A DNA stretch of 64,000 bases, taken from NCBI GenBank assembly GCA_015680685.1, contig MNCI01033474.1:1425424-1489423 (forward strand), in the 5' to 3' direction. How positions within the stretch are numbered: the first letter of the stretch is position 1; each line of letters opens with the position of its first letter. Positions 58,190-64,000 of the stretch are shown here, one piece after another. Made by a program: the position numbers and the translations under genes. The stretch is from Gnetum montanum (taxonomy: Eukaryota > Streptophyta > Gnetopsida > Gnetales > Gnetaceae). Below the pieces are notes generated by a model. It did no database searches. It was given only the letters and a program-made list of their open reading frames with translations, and was not told where the DNA came from.

Positions 58190-59515
58190 ATTGTTAGATT
58201 ATAATTTTAAGGCATGTGTATAACCATTAGTTTCTCTTTAATAATATATGAAAAGATGGAAGTTGTTAACAAAGATATGTAATGGTTTGTGAACATATGG
58301 AAAAACATAATGATTCATGAACAATCGTGACTTCTTATGAAGGATATCAGCCATTGGTTTAGTCATTTTCATATCATTATCATCATGATACATAACACAT
58401 TGTAATAGATGAAAAATAACCAACTAAGAAAAGAGGAAAAAACATGTGAAGAAAAAATTCAAAGATGAAGAAGAAAAAGAAGAAAAACTAGCACAAACTA
58501 TAGTTCCATGATTAAGAATTTTATATGATATTACAAAGAAGAAAGTAACTGTAAGTGAACTTTAACTTATAAGTTGTAATAATAAGATGCTAAAGTTTAT
58601 GGATGCTAGTTAAAAGCTAAGAACACCATTCAAAAGAATGAAGATGCTTACAATGAAGAAAATACATGAGATCAGAAGTAAACACTACATTAGTGTAATA
58701 CTTATGAAATTAGAAATAATGGAATGGTAGAAAATGGAGTAAAAAAATGACTATAAAGAAGGATGGGCCATGAGTGAGGTAGTAGTCCATAATCAACCAA
58801 GCTGTGGATTGTTGAAGGAGTCCAAGAGGGCCCAACCTATATTAGACTAACTAACCAAGAAAATTCCTAGAAGATTGATTATTAGTAATAGGAAAAAGCA
58901 AGTATCATAAGGATGATGCCAAAGAAAAAGAAGAAGATGATTATGAATATGTTTCAAAGAAGAGATTCATAATGATCATCAAAAACCAAAAGGTTATCAT
59001 GTTACTCATAAAAGAAAGAAGTGAAAAAGGATCTAAGTTCCTCAATAGGATAAGAAGATCTAAGATGAATCATTCATAGTTGAGTTTAGTTTCTAAAGAG
59101 AAAGAGAATACCATATAGAATGTTATGATGGTAAGTAAAGAAAATAAAGGAAATATCTTATGAAGAAGTACTTGTAAAAGCCAATGAAGCTAACTTAAGA
59201 ATAACCCAGTAAAGTTAAGGAAAAAGTTAAGTTGAATAAGACTTAAACAAAGTAAATTGTGAGACCATGATAAGTCCATGTAAAAGAGTTTGTAATATAA
59301 TATAAGTTACAAACAATAACCATGAATAAGATATTCATAACATACTACAAGTTACAAATAAAAGTAGTACTAAAAGTATTGATAGAGATTTTGAGAATGA
59401 ATGTTATGAATTATGAATGGTATTACTAAGCTCATCTACCTATAAAAGATCATAAGGCACCAAATTTATATCTTAAACATAATGAAATTTAAACATATAA
59501 AACATTTAATGGATA
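58190..59515. other. Purine-rich insertion inside the C1 gag
   Basis: About 1.3 kb with a strong A+G bias on the plus strand (many aagaagaaaaag runs, e.g. 58456-58490 and 58921-58940). It separates the two halves of the C1 gag. No ORF, ends or target duplication identified. Confidence 0.4.
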
Positions 59516-60135
59516 GATTGACCATTTTTCCTTTCATATTTTTGGAACTTGTTTTTCTACCAAGTTGAAGTCATACCTTCTAATTGGATTTCGTAATTAC
59601 TCAATTGATTTGATACCTATTCTACCTCAAAATGCTTGTTAAGTGCATTTAGTTAACTTGCAAAAGCATTGGTACCATCTATACCATTGAAATTTTTCAA
59701 CTTCATGTATAGAAGCCTTACAACATTTTTAAATGCTCTAGCAAGTATTGCTTCATTTTCATCATCAAGCTTACCATAAGAAGAAGTAGATGTCTAAGAT
59801 GGAGCTCTCAAAACTTTGACATGAGGATTTGGATCTTCTCTTCTTGGAATCCTAGGCTGATGGATTGTCACACTTCCATAGCTGGAATGTTCTTCTTCCT
59901 CATTTGCTCCTCCTCCACCAAGCTAAAAAACTTGATCATCATCATTTGAATGAGAATACTCATCATCACCAAGAGTCTAAATATGGTTGGGACTTGCATT
60001 CCTATCTACATCAGTACTAATCTCATTCAATTATTTAACCATGAGTTGAATTGCAACTTTCATGCTCTCCATGTTTCTATTCAAAGATTAAACTTATTTT
60101 TTCCTAGCATCCATTTGAAATAGACAAAAAGATCC
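59515..60135 (-). pseudogene. gag: C1 gag, 5' half, broken
   Basis: The minus strand, starting near 60115 with MDARKK, reads NFNGIDGTNAFAS and LNALNKHFEVE (59700-59620), then QLEGMTSTW. The FNG..D...A..W layout and trailing TSTW are typical of gag N-terminal domains. Two stops fall where Trp or Gln is expected. Confidence 0.6.
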
Positions 60136-60167
60136 ATAATCAAATTCCAAATAATAATAAAGCTAAT

Positions 60168-60180
60168 GCTCTCATACCAA
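60168..60180 (-). other. C1 primer-binding site (tRNA-iMet type)
   Basis: Minus reading TTGGTATGAGAGC, one mismatch from TGGTATCAGAGC, the usual initiator-Met primer site. It lies about 50 bases before the gag start. Confidence 0.7.
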
Positions 60181-61083
60181 TCCTAGAGCAGGGTCACTCT
60201 ATTTTGCTTTAATCCTTCTAACATATAATAAATCTAGATATTATGCAAGATAATTCAATTGCTAGAAAACAAGAAAACTAGTTATCTTTAGTTAATCCAA
60301 AGAAGATTACAATTATAGTGAAATCACATTTCCACAAATAACACACTTACACACTCAATGATATAGGCTCTATAGCTGCATAATGATTGACCTTAATGTA
60401 AGGCATAATTAAACTAGATCTTTTCTACATAAAAGACTAAGATCCAAATACATATAGAGCTAAAATGGCCTATATTACACACAATTGATCATAGAGATGC
60501 ACCCTACTCTCATGAAATATCTCTTCCAAGCTCTCTCATGCATTCACATGCACTCTTCCATGCATATCCTCTTATGTCAAACATGAAAACACAAAATAAT
60601 ATTTATTAATTACAAGATAAGAACCCTAGGAGAACCTTTCCTATGATCAACTTAAAGATTCTTAGCTATTTTCAATCTTGTTCTTATATTTATTGACTAT
60701 TTTCCAAATTGGAACTACTAACTTAGAGCTTTTCTCAGTTGTATGGAATGTCTTTAGCCTTGGTAAGATATCTCCCTATCAACCTTGACTCTTAGATAAA
60801 ATTTCTCCTATTATGTGAAGATGTTTTTCATTAAGACAAGACATCTCCTCCTATGATATGATGTCTTCTTCCTACACAAGATGTCTCCCTACAGACATCT
60901 CTATCCTAGGAAAGACATCTCTTCTTCTAGCTAGATGTCTTCTAGGCATTTGCGATGTCTCTTGTGCATCCCAGCTCTTAGTACAAATGTCTCCTAGATC
61001 ATTAAGACATCTTTCCAACTTTTTAAAGTCTTCAATCGATCATCTATAGTGATGAAAAGGGGTTCAGAAGAGGTATCCCTACA
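60181..61083 (-). repeat. C1 5' LTR (right boundary approximate)
   Basis: Lies directly upstream (minus strand) of the primer site. The right edge is placed at ccctaca (61077-61083), giving TGTAGGG as the start. The left end reads TCCTAGAGC and lacks the usual CA, so it is uncertain. U3 (61015-60740) has a dense cluster of AGACATCT/AGATGTCT words, followed by a TATA-like aataaatataag at about 60685-60697. No partner LTR found in the window. Confidence 0.55.
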
Positions 61084-61649
61084 TAATTACTAAAAGCTTT
61101 GTTGTAAAGAAAAAACTCTCTTCAGAGAACAATGTATGCGCACCCATTAGAAATGAAAGAAGTTAATAGTGTAAAAAAAAATTAATTACTCAATATTTAC
61201 TATAAGTTTTCTTGCATGAAATTGTAACTAAAAAGTAACATCTCTAAAAATATGATATTTACCCTTGATGAAAGATCACACTTATGTTCTTACTATTAAA
61301 AAAGAATTTGTATATGAAGCTTCCAAATAGAATAAAGAATTTGCAACCAAACACACTTTTAAATGTAGAAAAAGATGATAGACAAAGTAGGCTAATCATC
61401 AATAATAATATCAATGTCTAGTTCAAAGTTATTGCAAATTCTAGAGGTCCACTTCCAAGCATATTTTACAAACAAATATTCATAAATAATCATCATTTAT
61501 CTTCATTTTCCAACAAATAATAATGCTAAAGAGAGTGAATTTTAATCATTAATACTATTATTTTGTAGTTATTCTTAAGGTACTTCAAAAACTAAAAACT
61601 AAAATTTTGTTATTTTCATATTTATCAAATAGTAGAAAGAACCATGAAA

Positions 61650-61770
61650 TGAAAACCTCAGGCCACAAGTTTAATAACAATGGGCAATGCTAAGTTATGG
61701 GTTAAAGAAATTTTGTCCAAAGAATTCTAAAACTGTTCTTTTCAATTCAAAAGGATTCTAGGAATGTAAG
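61650..61770 (+). repeat. tRNA-like SINE copy (3' part)
   Basis: caagtttaataacaatgggcaatgctaagttatgggtt-type sequence followed by ccaaagaattctaaaactgt, the same 3' layout as the minus-strand copies at 24.8 and 42.2 kb. Confidence 0.45.
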
Positions 61771-62099
61771 TAATAATTTAGTTTTAGTTTTTGTAGAAAT
61801 GTATATACTATGAATTTTAAAAATATTATTTAATAAATAGAAATGTTCTAAGTAATATTTAGATCAAATAAACCAAATTAATAATTATAATGTTCTAGTT
61901 ATGTCTAATATGCTAAAATGCCTAACATTGGAGGAATTTTTACTATTTTGATTGCACAATTGACATATTGGTTCTTTATGTAAGTTTTAGAAACATTATA
62001 AAACATTACAAGAGTTTTAGGTAAAATTTGAATCAAAAGAACCAAATTAGTAAATGTAATGACCCATTTGTATGCAAAGTGCTTAAATGTAGGATATTA

Positions 62100-62210
62100 T
62101 AGAAACCTCAAGTTACAAGTTTAGTTTCATTAGGCAACATGGAGTTATAGATTGAAAGAAGTTCATAAAAAGAATTCTGAAATTTTATTGTTTCATAGAT
62201 CCATTAGTGG
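62100..62210 (+). repeat. tRNA-like SINE copy (3' part)
   Basis: caagttacaagtttagtttc, ggcaacatggagttatagat and agaattctgaaatt in the same order as at 61650-61770. Confidence 0.45.
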
Positions 62211-63461
62211 GAGCAAGTGAAAATTCAATTTTAGTATAGGAAAATTTGTTAATTGTATAATTGATGTATTGGTCCTTGATTGCTAAATCTTGAGCCATCT
62301 ACCTTTTTCAAATATCAAATTATGATATTACATTCATATTCCACCAATTATTCATTTCAATAGAAAGAAATAACAATGGTTAAGTAGCTTTTTATTAAGG
62401 CTTCTTCTAATGCTATTCAAGGAGAACTATTTTCTTTTAAATATTTCAAATTTTTTTGAAGTAATGCTTGTTTTATCAATTTTCAAATTTATTAAGGATT
62501 AGAATTAAAAGTGTGATGTTGAATATTCCATTTATTAAGCCACAAAACTCCTTCACCGAGTAGGGAAATACTATGTTTGTTGTGATATTAACTAATTCAT
62601 ATTTAGTTGTTATGCTAGCGCTATTTTAAGTAAGTGGTTAAGTTATTATCTTGTTAGGTAAGAGGTTATCAATTCTAGTTACACTTAACACATTATTATG
62701 TTTCTTTATAATTCTTCTATAGTATCATGTTGGCTATATGTCATGGGATATATTTATAGTCATTTTTTTTTGAGTTTCAACACACCCTCGACATAAACAT
62801 GTGCCTAAAAATATGTTCAAGCCTAGTTAAATACATGTTACACCTTATATGAATTTTTGAGTGATGATGTTATACCTTGACTTATCATTGAGAATTTGAT
62901 TATTATTTTTCAAAATTAAGACTAATACCTAGTCTAGTAATGTTAGATTAATTTTTCTAGTATGCAAATACAACGATATCTAAATTATAAAAACATAGAC
63001 ATTTATAGCTCTAGGGAGGACATGAACAAACTTCTTTTGTTTATTTATTTTCTTATCTCTTTACTTATTATTTATTTATTTTAGTTTATTTTAACATGAT
63101 AAATCAAAGGGACAAGAATTAGCAAATGATCTCACATGGAAAAGATAACACATGTATGTTTAAAATACAAAAAAATGTAAGACAGTGTAAATATAGCCAT
63201 AATCATTAGTTCCACATGGGTTATGCAAATAAAATAATAACAATAATAAAAGTAATAAACATGAATTTTAAGAAAATAAAATAATCATTAAAACATAAGC
63301 AATGCAGAAAATAAAAGTTATAATGGCTACATTTAATGGTAACTAATAAAATACTTTTAAATGATATGAGTACAATAGTAGAGTATAAGCCACTTAACAT
63401 AAAAAAGGCTTGTCATTCTTGATGAAAGTGGTGATGAGATTGAAAGTTTCTTTATTATTAT

Positions 63462-64000
63462 TAATAAACAATTTAAATACAAAGGTCATGCCCTCAACTT
63501 TCTTTAAGATATAACAAAGGTGGCAATGGAGATACCTCATAAAATTAAAGATATTTTTATACTCATTTTGAGAATAACATATTAGATGAAAGCAACATAC
63601 AAATTTCTTGTTAATAAGAGATGGATCTACAATGCCTTGAAGTTAAAAATGGAAAAATATCTATACTATTATAATGTTTAAATTATGTTATAAAGATTAC
63701 ACATGTCATTATGTTGGTTGGTAATTTAAATACAAGGGTCATAACATCAACTTTCCTAAAGATGTAATAGAGGTGGCCATGAAGCTACCTCATAAAATTC
63801 AAGGTATTTTTGTACTTGGTTTAAGAAGAATAGAATAGATAGACAAACATATAAATTTTTTGTTAATAAGAGATGGATCTATAATGCTTTAAAATTCAAA
63901 AGTAAAAAACATCTAAACTATTATAATGTCGAAATTGATATGCTTTCTCTAGATGATATTAAGAATAACATCTTTCATCAAATTCCCCATGTTACTTTGT
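63462..64000 (+). pseudogene. Helitron Rep/helicase N-terminal fragment, two tandem copies, broken
   Basis: Copy 1 at about 63462-63690, copy 2 at 63717-64000 (runs off the window). Copy 2 reads YKGHNINFPKDVIEVAMKLPH, then after a shift KFFVNKRWIYNALKFKSK, then YYNVEIDMLSLDDIKNNIFH. The GH.INFP.D....A..LP followed by [FV]..[RK]..W..NAL...K......YY.V.ID order is that of the region preceding the Rep domain in plant Helitron transposases. The usual R...VL.AL.WLK is KRWIYNALKFK here. Copy 1 has the same two blocks with more stops. Recognition is by eye. Confidence 0.6.

Larger units (their letters stand above)
61084..63440. other. AT-rich spacer with SINE-like copies
   Basis: SINE-like copies at 61650-61770, 62100-62210 and 62625-62700. 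No gene recognised elsewhere. Confidence 0.45.

Overview
The window looks like a piece of a large, repeat-dominated seed-plant nuclear genome. The evidence is deeply nested Ty3/gypsy elements, long AT-rich spacers, a plant-type LINE, a Helitron remnant and one four-exon plant-style gene. A gymnosperm or other giant-genome plant would fit the many decayed, still full-length copies, but the sequence does not settle the species.

Most of the window is built from one Tat/Athila-like lineage of Ty3/gypsy elements. Shared traits are LTRs of about 0.8-1.0 kb starting TGATGA and normally ending CTCATCA, a tRNA-Asp primer site, a gag with an unusual zinc knuckle, pol in the order PR-RT-RH-IN, and a polypurine tract CAGTCATGGGGG. 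Elements are named here M (minus strand) and P (plus strand).

Left part (1-23.4 kb): a minus-strand LINE, with ORF1 at 22.2-23.4 kb and the endonuclease at 2.4-3.5 kb, was split by two insertions. M3 (3505-22176) is a gag + ORF3 element without pol. It carries M2 (10469-20559, full gag-pol, no ORF3) inside its gag, with a perfect 5-bp target duplication. M1 (window start to 2445) sits in the LINE endonuclease and is itself interrupted by a plus-strand LTR at 1-172.

Middle (23.4-47.8 kb): a small arabinogalactan-peptide-like gene (24169-24372, minus) and tRNA-like SINE copies come first. P1 (25962-39750) follows, the most complete element, with gag, pol and ORF3; a solo LTR of the sister family lies just before its 3' LTR. 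Next come about 4 kb of spacer, an unrecognised four-exon gene on the minus strand (43700-45912) and a chromovirus RT/RNase H remnant.

Right part (47.8-64 kb): P2 (47800-54762) is a pol-deleted element with perfect target duplications. It is followed by AT-rich spacer, a second gypsy type on the minus strand (broken gag, tRNA-iMet-like primer site, probable LTR to about 61.08 kb), more SINE-like copies, and a tandemly duplicated Helitron Rep/helicase fragment at the right edge.

The most interesting structure is regulatory. Each LTR family carries a cluster of its own palindromic word just upstream of the TATA box. The two elements with a third ORF carry a second TATA-containing block upstream of that ORF, built with the same palindromic word as their own LTR. 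This suggests a two-promoter retroelement whose internal promoter has kept pace with its LTR.
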